A DNA stretch of 64,000 nucleotides from Eonycteris spelaea (Eukaryota > Chordata > Mammalia > Chiroptera > Pteropodidae), in contig PUFA01000066.1 in NCBI GenBank assembly GCA_003508835.1, positions 5,164,501 through 5,228,500 on the forward strand, read 5' to 3'. The notes beneath the pieces are model-generated. The model was not told where the DNA came from and made no database searches. It saw only the letters and a program-made list of their open reading frames with translations. Below are positions 11,503 to 23,850 of the stretch, one piece after another (the stretch's first letter is position 1; the number at the start of each line of letters is the position of its first letter). The position numbers and the translations under genes are program-made.

Positions 11503-11950
11503 TTGTTATGGGTTGAATTATATCGCTCCAAAAATATAAATCTTAACGTCTAAACCCCCAATATTTGTGAATGTGATTTTATTTGGAAACAGTCTTCGCA
11601 GATGTAATCAATTTAAGGTGAGGTCATTAAGATGGGCCCCAGTCCAATATGACTGGTACCCTTATTTAAAAAAAGGAAATTTGGACACAGATACAGACAT
11701 GCACGAAGGGAAGATTATGTGGAGAGACAGGGAGAAGATGGCCATCTACAAGCCAAGGGTGGCCTGAGAATGCCAGAAGCTCGGAGAGAGGCCAGCAACA
11801 GGTCCTTCCGCAGTGTCCTCAGAGGGAGCGGAGACCTGCTGACATATTGAGTTTGGACTTCTGGTCTCCAGCACCGTGTGAAAATAAATTTCGGTCATTC
11901 TACACCACCCAGTGTGTGGTACTTTGTTAAGGCAGTACCATCCAATATAC
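11503..11950 (+). mobile_element. MLT1-type LTR (ERVL-MaLR)
   Basis: It opens GTTATGGGTTGAATTATATC, continues TGAATGTGATTTTATTTGG, GATGTAATCAATTTAAGGTG, CTACAAGCCAAGG and CTGGTCTCCAGCACCGTGTG, has AATAAA at 11883-11888, and ends near GGTACTTTGTTAAGGCAG. This is a solitary, old endogenous retroviral LTR with no internal genes. Confidence 0.85.
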
Positions 11951-11954
11951 CACA

Positions 11955-12480
11955 AACAAATTGTTTCAAAAGTTAGCAACTTAAAACGACAAACACAGGC
12001 GATCTCGCAGTTTCTGAGGGCCAGGAATCCAGGCACGGCTCCGCTGAGCACCTCTGGTGCAGAGTCTCTCGTGGGCTGCAATCTGGGTGTCAGCCAGGGC
12101 TGTGGTCTCGCCTCAGGGGTCAACTGGGACAGGATCTACCTCCAGGTAAAAATGAGTGGCTGTGGGCAGGATTCGTTCCTCGTGAGCTATTGGACTGAGG
12201 ACCTCAGCTCCTCACTGGCTGTTGGCTGGAGGCCTCGGTAGGTTCGTTGCCATGTGATTCTCTTTAGAGTGGCTCGCACATGGCAAGCACACGTGTGCAA
12301 CGAGACAGAAGCCGGGGAGGGTCTTTGTAACCTCATCTTGAAAACGTTACCTCCTCGCTTTCTGCCTCATTCTCTTGATGAGAAGCAAGCGATGAGGTCC
12401 ACCACACTCAGAAGGAGGGATCACACAAAGGCGTGACTCTCAGGAAGCGGGGATCGGTGGGCCATCGCAGAAGCTGTCTC
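11955..12480. mobile_element. MaLR-like LTR fragment, second family
   Basis: CAGTTTCTGAGGGCCAGGAA, GTCAGCCAGGGCTGTGGTCT, GAGGACCTCAGCTCCTCACT and GGCTGTTGGCTGGAGGCC, then GGAAGCGGGGATCGGTGGGC near the end. It abuts the MLT1 LTR. A sister copy lies at 14.1-14.5 kb. Exact subfamily is not assigned. Confidence 0.65.
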
Positions 12481-14084
12481 TAGCACTCTCCCGGACTGTG
12501 CCGGGGTGGGCGGGTGTGCGGGCTTCTGCACTCTTCCTCGTTCTGCATAAACTCCCCTCACGCCGACTCCCTGGAATACCAGAGCTGCCCTGTTGCTGCC
12601 CGCCTCAAGCCCCGTCCTTTCGCTGGTGGTTTGTCAGCTACCCCGTACCACTTCAAAACTGAAGAGTCACTTTTGTTTCTTCCATCCATCAAACTCCGAC
12701 TTGGTTAAGAGGTAGAACAAATCTGCCTCATTTAGAAAAAAATAATTGTAAACCTTGAAGTCCAGTATTGCAAGGCAAATGCCCACCTACTCAAATAGAT
12801 GGATGGATGATGGATGGATAGATGGCTGGCTGGCCAGATGGATGGATGGATGGATGGGTAGATGGATTTGAATCTCTGTGTGAACAAGCTCATAAGCCCT
12901 AATTCCTTTCATCTGCCCAAAAACTTTTAATAGCAAGGTCGTAATAACATCAAGCTTCCTACTTCAGTTACATTTCTTGGTTTTATCTATTTAGAGCAGA
13001 GTAGCAATAGTGTGTGTGTGTGTGTCTTCGTTTGTTCACATTTATTGGCTTTCTTAGGTATTCTGAAATTAACCAGGCCTGCTAAGGGACATTAGTAAAT
13101 ATTTGGTCATAAAGTATCTTTGGAGAGCCATTTTCTGAGTTAACCACACCCGATAAAATCCTCCTGCATCATGGAAAGGCTTGTCTGGCTGACAGGCAAT
13201 GAGATCGTTTTATTGAAAAGACTCATGATGTAGTGAACAAAAGCTTAGGAAATAAACTCTAATCCCCAAAGGAACACTCGATACAACTCGACTCACACTA
13301 AAATATTCAATTTATGGCCTATATTGAATCGTATGTCTATAATTTACTGCCCTAACTACAAAGGAGTTTTTTAATACAAACCAATTTCAATATATTTTAC
13401 TATTTCCTTCCTCTGTTAAAGCAGAAATAACAAATTTTGCTGAAAGATTAGGAGGCAAAGGCAATAGAGATTCCCATGGATGCATCTCATAGACACCTAG
13501 TTTTCATCAGACTCTGAGCGCCTATGATTGTGTTGGGTGCCCTGGGCACCCAAACAGTCATTCTTATTTTTAACTGGCTTCCCAGGTGGTTTTGACATAC
13601 ACCAAGGACAACAGTGCTTATGAAGTCAAGGTTTTTATTCAGTAAATATTTATAAGGCACCTACTATGTGCTAGAATCATTTTCAACAGTAAACTAGACA
13701 ACAAAGTCCCTCTCTTTAAGGAGCCGTCCTCCTATAAGGTAAAGAGAAAATACTTAAGTAATATATACACGATGGAGAATGTTCAGGAGTCAGAAAAGTC
13801 CTCACTAAGAAATTGAAAGGAGGACACCATTTATAGGTCTGGAGGAAGAGTGACCATGAGCGTGTGGAGCAGAAGAATCAACAATCTGGCTTACATAGTT
13901 ATATATAACTATATATAGTTACAGTTATTGAATTTATTGACTATTGAATTTAGAATTGGCTCTAGGAGTACCAGGTTAGGGAGATGGCAATGGCAACCAG
14001 CCTAGTGGGAGGTGATGGGCGTGCGCCAAGGTGACGATGATGATGGAGGACATGGGAAGAGATGCCACCTAGCTCGGCTGGGTG
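12481..14084. other. No gene recognised; two short microsatellites
   Basis: A (GGAT)n tract lies at 12797-12867 and a short (GT)n at 13011-13025. An AGTAAATATTTATAAGGCAC string near 13641 is an ancient MIR/L2-type piece. The rest is unique. Confidence 0.6.
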
Positions 14085-14475
14085 GTTCCGGCTCAGGGTG
14101 GCGTGAGGTGGCCGTCTCGCTGCCGGCAGGTGCTGCAGCCGCACCTGAAGGCTTGACTGGGGCTGGAGGATCCACTTTTAAGATGGCTGCCTCCTGTGGC
14201 TGTTGGCAGAAGGCCTCCACTTCTTTCTGGCTCTTGAGAGAAAGCCTCAGTTTCTCACCATGTGTGTCTCTCTGCAAGACTTGTTGAGTATCCTCACATC
14301 ATGGCAGCTGGCTTCCCCCAGAGCAAGTGATTCAAGAGGCACAAGTCACGATGCCTTTTACAACCTAGTCTTGGAAATCATACACCGCCATTTCCACACT
14401 CTTCTGTTGGAAGAAAGTCATGCATTCCACCCAAACTCAAGAAGAGGGAAATTGAGCTCCACTTTTTGAAGGACA
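14085..14475. mobile_element. MaLR-like LTR fragment, copy of the 12 kb family
   Basis: CTGTGGCTGTTGGCAGAAGG, ATCATGGCAGCTGGCTTCCC, CAGAGCAAGTGATTCAAGAG and TTTTACAACCTAGTCTTGG match the same LTR family as 11955-12480, with a different part preserved. Confidence 0.65.
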
Positions 14476-14617
14476 TTATGTCAATGAATTCTTGAATGTC
14501 TTCTTTTAAACTATCACAGATGTGAATGGAGAGATTATATATGCAGTTGATCATACAAGTCTGGAGCGCAGAGGAAAGGTCTGGAATGGAGATATTCCTG
14601 GGAGTTGATGGTACTTG

Positions 14618-14618
<1 letters not shown>

Positions 14619-14669
<51 letters not shown>
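14619..14669 (+). repeat. (ATT)n microsatellite
   Basis: About 17 perfect ATT units. Confidence 0.98.
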
Positions 14670-14670
<1 letters not shown>

Positions 14671-14835
14671 CACAGTGGTTATGAGCACAGGCTTTAGTGT
14701 TAAATCCAAGTTCAAATTCCAAATCATGCACTGCTCAGCTGTTTGACCTTGACCAACGTATGCAAACTCTTGCAGTCTCACTCTTCTTTATAAAATGCAA
14801 ATAATTAGTACCTACTCTGCAAATAATACCAAAAA
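14670..14835 (+). mobile_element. MIR SINE remnant
   Basis: GTGGTTATGAGCACAGGCTT, CAGCTGTTTGACCTTGACC and ATAATTAGTACCTACTCTGC follow sense MIR. Confidence 0.75.
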
Positions 14836-16409
14836 CCCTGAAAGCAGAGTTGGCTGATTCCCCCAAAGAAAATACAAGTTGTGGTACCAGCAGGATACAG
14901 AGGAAGGAAACGGGACAAGCGAAACCAGCGAAGGCTCCTACAGGCGTTTTAAGCGGAGCAATGCCACGCAGTCACTGTAAAACACGTTTGCATGTTGGTT
15001 TGTAAGAACTTTCTCTGTTTGTCCTAGGAAATAGTCACTAAAGTCCTCAATGCCTAGCAAGTGACTGGTCTGAGTGGATTTTGTCCTTTAAAGAGAAGGA
15101 GGAGCAGAATTTCAGGGAGGATAAAGACACGCACTCAGAAACCAGAGCCTGGGAGAGAAGAGCCGAGATTCCTTAAACCCCCACAGGAGTTAGCAGACAT
15201 CTGTGAGAAAGCCCTGGAATTGCACAGGCTTATGGAATGGAGTCTTTGAGGCCTTTTTACCTAGATATCAAGGGGCAGGGTTCTCTAGCTGTCATCCAAG
15301 TGTAATTATGTTATTGCTTATGCTTTCCAAACTCTCGTCACCACCACAACCAACAGAGATTAGGAAAATTCACCTGAGTTATGACCCACCCCCAAAACTT
15401 CCCAACCATAGTACTTGGATGCAGCGTGTGTGGGGGGAAGGGGGGACGGGAAGTAAAAGTAGGGGTGATAAGAACTCCAAGAAAACAAACAAGCTAGTGA
15501 GATGCCAGACTGATGAATTCTAGCTTTAGAAAAATTTAAGGTCATTCAATTTGTAGACACACAGCTAATCTGAAGAAGTTTCATTCATTTTTTACAATGA
15601 TTTTATGATCTGAGTATTTTTAAATAAAATATTTCAGACCTTTAAGAAGGTGTTAGAGAATAATAAAACAAACACCTATGTTTCTACCCCCAGTTAAAAA
15701 AGAAAAAAGGAAGAAGTTGATTTAGTTAACGAACCCTGGTAAAATGATTTGAGTCTTTAAACCATGGACATGCATGGATGTGTTAAACATTAAAAATGAA
15801 AACAAGTTATTAAAAAATAACAGTAGACAGAGCAATAAAAGAAATTTTAACAGTAAATTATAGTGACAGTGTCTTATGCACTCATAATGGACTGTATTCT
15901 GTATGTTTAAGCAGCTGTTTTTCTTTAGTGAATAAATAATTACATCCAAAAACTTTTTTACGGCAAACCCCTATGAACCTTTCCCCTGTCTGATCATATT
16001 TCCCCCTTCTTCCCTAAGATAATCACCATACAGGATTTGATGTTTTTCATTCCCCTGCATATCTTTATATGTTTTTTTATATCCTTGTCCCTATATGATA
16101 TATAGTGTTGTTTTTGTATGTTATTTAAACTTCATTCCAAGGGTATCACTCTGCACGGATCCTCCTGCAACTTGCTTTTCTCAGCATTAGCTTTTTCAGC
16201 TGTGTCCGGGCTGGTTAGTGTAGCTCCAGCCCCTGTCTTTCTGCGCAGCATAGCTACGTGTCGTGAGTATCCGCTGACTTATTCAGTCCAACCTTTTGTT
16301 TGTCTCCACATTTGGCGACTCTTCATTCCTGCAACAGGTTCCTTGTTTGTAAAAGCAACAGGTGCCCCTCTCCCATTGAAAGGTAGAGCATTCAAAAAAA
16401 CTAAGAATT
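14836..16409. other. No gene or repeat recognised
   Basis: Unique, partly AT-rich sequence. Short frames are without recognisable domains. Confidence 0.5.
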
Positions 16410-16890
16410 GAACATTAAAAAAACTAAGAATTGATCTACCATATGATCCAGCAATCCTTCTATTGGGTATTCGCCCCAAAGACTTGAAACCCCATATCCT
16501 TTTACTGGGTGTTTACCCCAAGAGTTGAAAACTCATATCCGAAAAGATGTTTGCACACCGATGTTCATAGCAGCATTATTCACAGTGACCAAGACATGGA
16601 AGCAACCGAAATGTCCTACGATAGATGACTGGCTAAAGAAGCCATGGTACATATATACATGGAATATGACTCCGCCATAAGAAAAGATGAAATTCTGCTA
16701 TTTGTGACAACATGGATAGACCCAGAGACGCGTGGATGTGGATAATACACTAGTGGTGACCAGAGGGTGGGGGGAGGGGGGAGGAGAGGAAAGGAAGACG
16801 GGGTCAAAGGGGGTCAAATATGTAGTGACAGAAAGAAATCTAACTATGGGAGGTGAACACACAGTGTACGTATATATGTGCTTTACTGTG
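16410..16890 (+). mobile_element. L1 3' fragment with a local duplication
   Basis: ATCTACCATATGATCCAGCA, AGCAGCATTATTCACAGTG, GAAGCAACCGAAATG and TTTGTGACAACATGGATAG are sense L1. A segment around TGGGTATTCGCCCCAAAGAC is repeated imperfectly about 40 bp later (TGGGTGTTTACCCCAAGAGT), so the copy carries an internal duplication. Confidence 0.85.
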
Positions 16891-16905
16891 AAAAGAAAGA
16901 AAGAA

Positions 16906-16968
<63 letters not shown>
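16891..16968 (+). repeat. (GAAA)n microsatellite
   Basis: About 19 GAAA units directly following the L1 3' fragment, probably grown from its A-rich tail. Confidence 0.97.
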
Positions 16969-17214
16969 GCAAACTATTCCACCAATGTCACCAGAAAAAA
17001 AATTAAATAAAAAAGGAAAAAATTTAATTAAAATAACTAAATTATTTTAAAAATTAGATCTAAAAAGAAAAAGAAAGCCAGGTAGAGCATTCAAGAGGTG
17101 TCTCTAGGGAACCAGTCTTCTAGTCTCTCTCTCACACATTGTCAAATCACCTGTAGGGTCAACATCCTCTAGAAAATTCTGTAAACGACTGGTGAAGCAC
17201 ATGAGCCCAGGGCC

Positions 17215-17372
17215 TGACTGAAGAGTCGGTTCCCAGCTCTGCCAATTGACTGGAGCTGTGACCTCAGGAGAGTCACTTGACCTCTCTGTTCCTCGGTTTC
17301 CTCATCTTTGGAATGGGTCCAATCGCAGCACCTCCCGTGGCGGGCTGGGAGGATAAAATGCATGCGCGGGCC
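17215..17372 (+). mobile_element. MIR SINE remnant
   Basis: TCCCAGCTCTGCCAATTGAC, GAGAGTCACTTGACCTCTCT and CTCGGTTTCCTCATCTTTGG match sense MIR. Confidence 0.8.
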
Positions 17373-18694
17373 ACGTGGTTATTTGGTGAAGTCAGTCACT
17401 CTGACTGAGGTCCTTTAGGGGCATCCCGCTGAAGGGTAAGGCTTCGCTTGAGCTGTTCAAGCATCGGCACTGCGGGGCTGGAAGGACTGAGCTTTGATTG
17501 GCAAGGCTGACAGGTGCTGTGGCATCTGCCCCCACAGCCACTGAACTGGAAACTCTCTTGGAATAATAATAATAATAACAAAAATCATTGCCAATAATCA
17601 AAAGCAGGTTCCAGACACTGCTACAGCCCCTTCCAGGACGTCTTGCGGAAATGTCCTGGTGGCTTTCACGGGGATGCCACCACAGTGCCGTGGGAAGAGA
17701 AGACAACTGAGTTAAGGGACAGAACCGGGACCTCAGTTCTCCCTGACCCTGAAGACCACGTTCGTAATCGTCAGCTGGGTGGCAATGGTGCATCAGATGG
17801 CAAGATGCTCAGCCTTCGGATCGGAGAGCCCGGAGGGGGCTGAGCGCGTTTAGCTTAGCCAAGGGCATGGAAGGGGCGGGCGGGCCGACCCTGCTGGCGG
17901 GCGTGTGCGTTCGTGCCTCTGTCTTGGAAGTGAATTTGGCAATAAAAATTCACATTGGAGAAGCACCTGCCTAACAACCCGGAGACTCTACCCCTCCACA
18001 CGTAACCCAGGAGGCGTCCGCTCACGTGCGCACGCGGGGGCAAAGCGCTGTGCGCAGCGGCGGGGTGGGCACCGGCGGGGAGCCGGCGACAGCCCCTGAT
18101 GCGACGCCTACCCAAGTCACGGCTCCGCCCACCGGCCCGCTCCGGTGAGGCCGTTTTTAAACATGGACTGACTCTAATCATACCAACATGGACCAGTCTC
18201 CTGCACATACTGCTCAAAGCGAGAAATAAGCAAATGGCAGGGGCGGAAATACGAAGAGAAGGAGGCTATTCGCGTATTCGAAAACCCTACACATCTGTCG
18301 AGTGCATGGGAAAGCATCCTGAAAGGTTCACAGGGAACGGATGGCGAGATGATCTCTGAGGAGGGGAGAGGGCAGGGGATTAGAGGGCGCCTGGTTTTAC
18401 TGCGTTGTTGAAATAGTTTGCAAGAGTCTGTTTATGTTTCCTTGGGAAAATGTGGCGGAGCAGTGGGATGAGATAAGGCCCGGAAAAAGGAAGACCACCA
18501 TGCAGCGATTCACAGTCCCGCTGCCAGCTCATCCCTCTGAAAAAAACGCACACGTTGCACATCCGTACAAAACCGCGTGCAGGAGGGTCACAGATTTCGC
18601 GGGAACCGTCCGTGAGACCCCACGGCCCCTGGTTTAAAACACTTGTGCTGTAGAGGGGGGGGCGGTTCACAGTGCCACCAGCCCTCTGCTGCTC
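17373..18694. other. No gene recognised; small CpG cluster
   Basis: Unique sequence with an (AAT)n scrap at 17562-17578. A short CpG-dense patch at about 17995-18150 (ACGTGCGCACGCGGGGG and similar) is too small to call a promoter. Open frames lack domains. Confidence 0.5.
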
Positions 18695-19157
18695 CTCCCA
18701 CGGGGAGGTGAGATGCCGCCGTGCTCCCCTGGGTGCTGAGCGGGCCTTGCGATCTGCCTGGCCGACCAAGTGGTGCTCTGGGACTTGCGAGGCTGGTTGT
18801 GGGAAGCCTCGCTTGCAGCTCTGGGCCCCTTGGGACACTCGCTCTCGGGGAAGCAGCCTCCACTTGAGGAAACTGAGCCCTGGGCACCGCAGAGGACAGT
18901 CCCGGCTGAGCCCAGCCGTGCAGCCATCCTGGCTGAGGGTCCGGACGTTGCCTGAAGCTGCCTTCACCTCCCAGACCAGCCTGTCCACCGGCTTTTGTGT
19001 GACCTCAGTTACTGTCATGAGGAGCCGAAAACCTGCCCAGGGGAAACCTGCCCAAATTCCTGACACCCAAAATTCATAGAGATGTGACACTGGCTGTGGT
19101 CTGAAGCCACTAAGTTTTGGGGTAGTTTGTTACTTGGCAATAACCGGACAAGAAAGA
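18695..19157 (+). mobile_element. MLT-type LTR (ERVL-MaLR)
   Basis: GCTGGTTGTGGGAAGCCTCG, GGGACACTCGCTCTCGGGG, AAATTCCTGACACCCAAAAT and GCCACTAAGTTTTGGGGTAG then GTTTGTTACTTGGCAATAAC are in the order of an MLT1-like LTR. The long open frame on the opposite strand here is a by-product of its GC content. Confidence 0.75.
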
Positions 19158-19499
19158 GATGTGCGTCTGAGATCTGGGGTGAGGGTGGGGACCCCAGCCC
19201 TCCAGGGACCCTGGAAGAGGTCCTAGCTTCAGACTGGATGTCTTGAGTGTGTCCTAACCTTCCACTGGGAAAACTAACTTCATACTACTTACCTCGTCTC
19301 CCACACGTGAATTGGGCACCTGCTAAATAGGTACCAAGCACGGGCCAGACTCTGGAGGACCACACATCAGTTAGAGAGGGTCTCTGTTCTCTGAGGATTC
19401 GGTCTCAGATGGATAGACATGCAAATCAATAATTGCGACACATCTTGAAATCATGTATAGTAACCACAATGGCTTTATGATGATAATAATAAAATCCTT
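19158..19499. other. No gene or repeat recognised
   Basis: Unique sequence, nothing identifiable. Confidence 0.5.
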
Positions 19500-19680
19500 T
19501 GCATTAATTGGCTTTATATGGAGAATTCACTTCGTTCTCACAGCAATGCCCTGAAGGGGTCCCCTTTTGCGTCCATTTATCAGATGAGGAAACTGAGGCA
19601 CACGGATGTGAAGAGATGCGTCCAAAGTCACAGAGTCAGGATTTGAACCCAAGCTGCCTGGTCCCACAGCGTTTTGCAGG
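19500..19680 (-). mobile_element. MIR SINE remnant
   Basis: ATTTATCAGATGAGGAAACT, GTCCAAAGTCACAGAGTCAG and GGATTTGAACCCAAGCTGCC are reversed MIR. Confidence 0.8.
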
Positions 19681-20671
19681 AACTAAGACTGAAGGGGCAG
19701 AGGTGGGAACAGTGACCAGGCTGGGTCCCAGGGGTATGTGAAAGGTCGAGAGATAGGGTTGGCTGATAGTTGCATTTCGGGTAAAAGATGCCACAGGAAG
19801 TCAAAGGAAGAGCCAGCTTTGGTTTGAAAGCGGGACTTCCGGGGGATGTGTTACCCTGGTGACCCACATCGGAAACCCACAGATGCATTCTGGTGGCCCG
19901 TGGCGAGTGAAACCACATTTTCAAGGAGGGCGTGTCACCCAACAACATGACCTGCTCAGATTCATGGGGACAGAAAGCAGAAGGGCTCTCTCGAAGGACT
20001 CCCGTGCTGCTCTGGGTCCCCAGGGCCCACCTGGGCTTCCGGCTCCTCGGCAGGCCCAGGCCGGCTGTGCAGAGGACATCCTCCTCGGATCCCCGCGGCG
20101 CCCCCAGTGCCCGGGTCCAGGAGGGCCCAGTGTGACCGTCACATCTCTGCGGCAGAAGGGATGCGGGGCTGGGACCTCACACGGCTCCTCCATCTCTAAT
20201 TATGATGATTGTTGTTGCCCGGTGATTAGCTGGCTCTGCCAGCATTAAACAGTCATTTATCAAACCCCGAACCTCCTTCTTCAACAGAAAAGCGTGGCCC
20301 TCGCCCTGCACTCAGCAAACAGCGGCCATGCCAGCCGCCCTGGGTCAGTGCAGAGGCCAGGTTCCCGGGCCCCTCGGGCCCCTTGACGCAGAAAGGAAGA
20401 GCGAAAGCAAGGCCATGGGTCACGGTGAGGGGACACATCTGCCTGTCACCGGTGCGTGCGTGTGTGCATGTGTGTGTGTGCGCGTGCGCGCACGCATGCT
20501 TGTATTAAGGATTAAGGATGCTTAGAATTCAGAAGAGCCACTTTCTACACGTGAGAGAGGCTGTGGGTGTGCATCCCGGCAGCCCTGGATCTCGGTTCGC
20601 AGATGAGGAAACAAGAAATAGTCACTTTGTTTTGCTTTCTCTTTAACTTTTTTTAGGAGTCCCTCTGTCTG
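19681..20671. other. No gene recognised; alternating GT/GC tract
   Basis: Unique sequence with an alternating purine-pyrimidine run (GT/GC, with GCGCGTGCGCGC) at about 20455-20497 that could adopt Z-DNA. A MIR-like CAGATGAGGAAACAAG is at 20600. Confidence 0.5.
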
Positions 20672-20990
20672 AGTTTCCTGGGGCTTCTGTGACAAGTTAC
20701 CACAAACCGAGCAGCTTCAAATAACAGAAATTCACTCTCTCCCACTTGGGAGGCTGGAGGGGTCTGACATGAGGTGTCGGCAGGGCCCTGCTCCCTCCAG
20801 GAGCTTTGGGGGTTGGGGGGAAAGTTCTTGGCTTGTGGCCGCCTCTCTCCCATCTCTGCCTCGTCTTCGTCACACGGCTTCTCCTCTGTGCCTCTGTCGT
20901 CTCTTTTCTATCTCATTGGCCACCACCTTCAGGGGACACCATTCCCCCAAGACCCTGAAGCGCACAGCCGGAGAGACACCCAAGGGGGCA
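20672..20990 (-). mobile_element. MLT1-type LTR (ERVL-MaLR), antisense
   Basis: GGCTTCTGTGACAAGTTACC, ACAAACCGAGCAGCTTCAAA, TAACAGAAATTCACTCTCTC and GAGGTGTCGGCAGGGCCCTG match the reverse of MLT1. Confidence 0.75.
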
Positions 20991-21019
20991 GGAATCTTTC
21001 AGGGCTGCCTCTGGGGCCG

Positions 21020-21285
21020 GGTAACGTAGGTTCGAATCCCCACTCAGGCACTTCCTAGCTGTGCAACTTTGGGTGGCTAACTTACCCTCTCTGTGCAGTT
21101 TCCTCATCGAAAAAACAGGAAGAGAAGCATTTAAGATCTGGCTGCCTGGCAACTGTTCTCATTCTCGAATAAATTCTACTAAAAATTCTCCAAAAGAAAA
21201 TTAAAATAGGAAGAATAGCAGGAGTTACTGCAGAGGATCGTTGTGACTGAGGGAACGAAGGTGAGCCTGGCACACGGCGAGAGCT
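21020..21285 (+). mobile_element. MIR SINE remnant
   Basis: GTAGGTTCGAATCCCCACTC, CTAGCTGTGCAACTTTGGG and GCAGTTTCCTCATCG are sense MIR. Its tRNA-like B box is retained, but it is not a tRNA gene. Short CAT/CGT triplets follow at 21303-21330. Confidence 0.8.
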
Positions 21286-22704
21286 CTGTGAGCACATCTG
21301 TTATCGTCATCGTCATCGTCGTCATCATCTGAGGCGCATAGATCAGAACACATACACCGGAAGCTCGCGAACGTGCTTCATCTGTCCCACGTGCATCTTT
21401 TAACTTTCGAAGCAGTATTTTTTTTGTTTGTTTTTATGAAAGGCCCGTTCACATAAAAATCCAGGTTTCTGGCTTTAAAAAAAAAAATCTAAAGACTCGG
21501 CAACGTTGGACTTGCTCTCCCACCTGGCACCCTCGCCGTAGCTAAGTAGCCACGGCCTCCACCCCAGGTCACAGGTGCCCCTGGGCACTCACACGCCTGA
21601 GCCACCTGGTGCATGAGCGCTCTCTGCCTCTGCCCTAAGCCAACCCCGTACGTCCCCATTGAGGAAACTGACGCCCAGCTGGGTCATGTGGCCCACCCAG
21701 TCCCACAGCAGGTAGCGATGGGCTAGGACTGGATCCCTCGGCCTCCTGGCTCCCAGCATCCTCGTTGTCCCTGAGATAGTTTTATATGTGGGATGTGCCT
21801 GCTAGATGCTTCAAGATGACAGAAACAAAGAGGACATTTTAGCTTTCTCTCCCTGTTTCGCGTTCAGGAAGGTCGTGCCCAAGTGATGGAAGCTGGTCCA
21901 AAGTGGGGAGTTCTTGAACTTTGGGGTTCCAGAGACTCCTGGGGGGGCACAGCCTGGTGAAGCCCACAAACCCCTGCGCGAAGAGTGTTTGAAACCATGT
22001 AAAATAAAATCCAGAGAAGGCAAGCACGATCAATTATTTTTAAAGAAAGTTATTAAAACATAAATTATAAAAACAAAGTTGAGACATTGTCGCACGTTTG
22101 TTAAGTAATGAGCTCTAGCTCAGAGCTGAATAACGGCCCTAATTCCAAAGTTGCAATGAGGGAATAATATTTCTGGATACCCGGGACTCCTGTCACATGA
22201 CAGGAAAGTAACCATGACTTCTATCACTGGCAAAGTCACAGGTGCTCCGGCCACCACACGGTTTGCTGCCAGCTTTCATAATCAAGGAAATGCTGGATTA
22301 GAGTTAGAACTTGGTGGACGTGAATGGCATTCTCTTCCCAAACAAGCAGGTACAGCTGCTCATTCCGTCACAGAGTTCCCATTGGAGGAGGCCAACGAGA
22401 TGACAATCCATGCGATTGTGGGCTAAGATCAGGAAAGTCACATACCCAGGGGCACTGAGTGGGTGTTAAACACACCTGCAAATTTCTGGTGCTTCCCCAT
22501 CAAGGGAGAAGCTGACAGAAAATGGCAGGAAAGGAAGCAAGGAAAGGAGGAGCTGGGAGAAGCAACCCACATTCCCAGAAAGTTCCAGAAAGGATGTAAT
22601 TAACCAGAGAGGAGAGATACCTGCTTAAAAACTCAAAGAACCATCTGGAAAAGCAGGAATCGACCTCTAACGCATTTCCCCACCTTGATGAATAATAATA
22701 CATT
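21286..22704. other. No gene recognised; MIR scrap
   Basis: A reversed MIR scrap at about 21655-21740 (CCATTGAGGAAACTGACGCC). Otherwise unique sequence with poly-T and poly-A runs at 21419-21425 and 21478-21487. Confidence 0.5.
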
Positions 22705-22825
22705 TTAAATAATAACAGTTTATCGTGGTTGAGAATTTACTACGTGCCGGACCTCTCTCGACCAGAATACGTTAACTCATGAAACCCTCCCGACCATGTG
22801 AGATTGGTACAATGACAGCGACCCC
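22705..22825 (-). mobile_element. MIR SINE remnant
   Basis: GAGAATTTACTACGTGCCGG, GTTAACTCATGAAACCCTC and ATGTGAGATTGGTACAATG match reversed MIR. Confidence 0.65.
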
Positions 22826-22827
22826 CG

Positions 22828-23145
22828 TTCCGGACTGCATGTTCGTGTTCCCCCACTCCCAGTAGGACCTTTGGAGGAAGGTAATTAGGTCCTGAGGGTG
22901 GAGCCCTCAGGATGTGATTAGCACCCTTACAAAGAGAGACACGAGGGGCTCCTCCCCATCGCTGCTCCCCACCCCAGGTGAGGGCACAGCGACAAGGCGC
23001 TGACTGCATCCCAGGCGTCAGACCTCCGCCAGACACCAGAGCCCCCCACCTTAATCTTTAACTGAATTTGGACAAAACTGTGAGAAAGGTGTTGTTTAAG
23101 CCGTGGTGTATTTGTTACAGTGGCCTTAACAGACTAAGATAAGCC
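22828..23145 (+). mobile_element. MaLR LTR fragment (MST/MLT1 type)
   Basis: GGAAGGTAATTAGGTCCTGA, CCTCAGGATGTGATTAGCAC and ACAAAGAGAGACACGAGGGG, ending TACAGTGGCCTTAACAGACT. It lacks its first part. This is a solitary old endogenous retroviral LTR. Confidence 0.75.
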
Positions 23146-23534
23146 CCGTCTTGGAAGACTGGGACTAGAAGAAATAAACCCCCTTCTCTCTATATTCAGA
23201 TTTTTTCCCCAAAAAAATTGCAAAATATAATTTTTAGAAGATGTGTCTGATTAGACTTAGGCTCCAGAAATGACCAACTAGAAAGCGATACTTTCTCTAC
23301 TCTCGTAAGAAAATTCATAGAGGGTATTTCTATGTATATTAGATTAAATCACATGGCCTTTTATTATGACATTTTAAAATATATGTCCTGCCTCATTTCA
23401 CAGAGGACCTAAAACAGAAATTCGGACATATTTCATAGAAATAACAGTTTAACTGAAACTATGCTTTGTTACTGTGATATTCAAAAAGTTTCTTTGAGAA
23501 TTTTGTTTCCAGGGGTACACATAGGCATTCTAAA
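23146..23534. other. No gene or repeat recognised
   Basis: AT-rich sequence, nothing identifiable. Confidence 0.5.
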
Positions 23535-23850
23535 GAGGAGGTGCTACGTCAGGGGTCAACGAACTGTTTCTGGGAAAGGCCAGAAAAAAAACTCTGCCAT
23601 TGCAACGTGAACTCAGCCACAGACAGTTCGTAAACACACGAGAGTCTCGTGTGCTCATAAAACTATGTTTATGGACGCTGCGTATCATTTTCGTGTGTCG
23701 TGGAATATTCTTCTTCTTCTGATGCTTTTTCGACCATTTAAAAATGTAAGACTCATTTTTAGCTCCATTCTAAAGTGTAAAAACCATTCTCGTCTTGCCG
23801 GCCCTCCTAAAATGGGCAGCAGGCAGGATTCGGTTCCCGGGCCAGAACTT
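23535..23850 (+). mobile_element. Nonautonomous hAT-type DNA transposon, diverged
   Basis: It begins CAGGGGTCAACGAACTGTTT then CTGGGAAAGGCCAG, has CAGCCACAGACAGTTCG, and ends in CCGGCCCTCCTAAAATGGGC. It is a relative of the elements at 1.1, 6.1 and 38.3 kb. Confidence 0.55.

Noticed and set aside
18380..19090. 236-residue minus-strand open frame
   Set aside because: It runs antisense across an MLT-type LTR and reflects its GC content.
21020..21060. Possible tRNA gene (GGTTCGAATCC B box)
   Set aside because: No acceptor stem or anticodon arm; the flanks are MIR, a tRNA-derived SINE.
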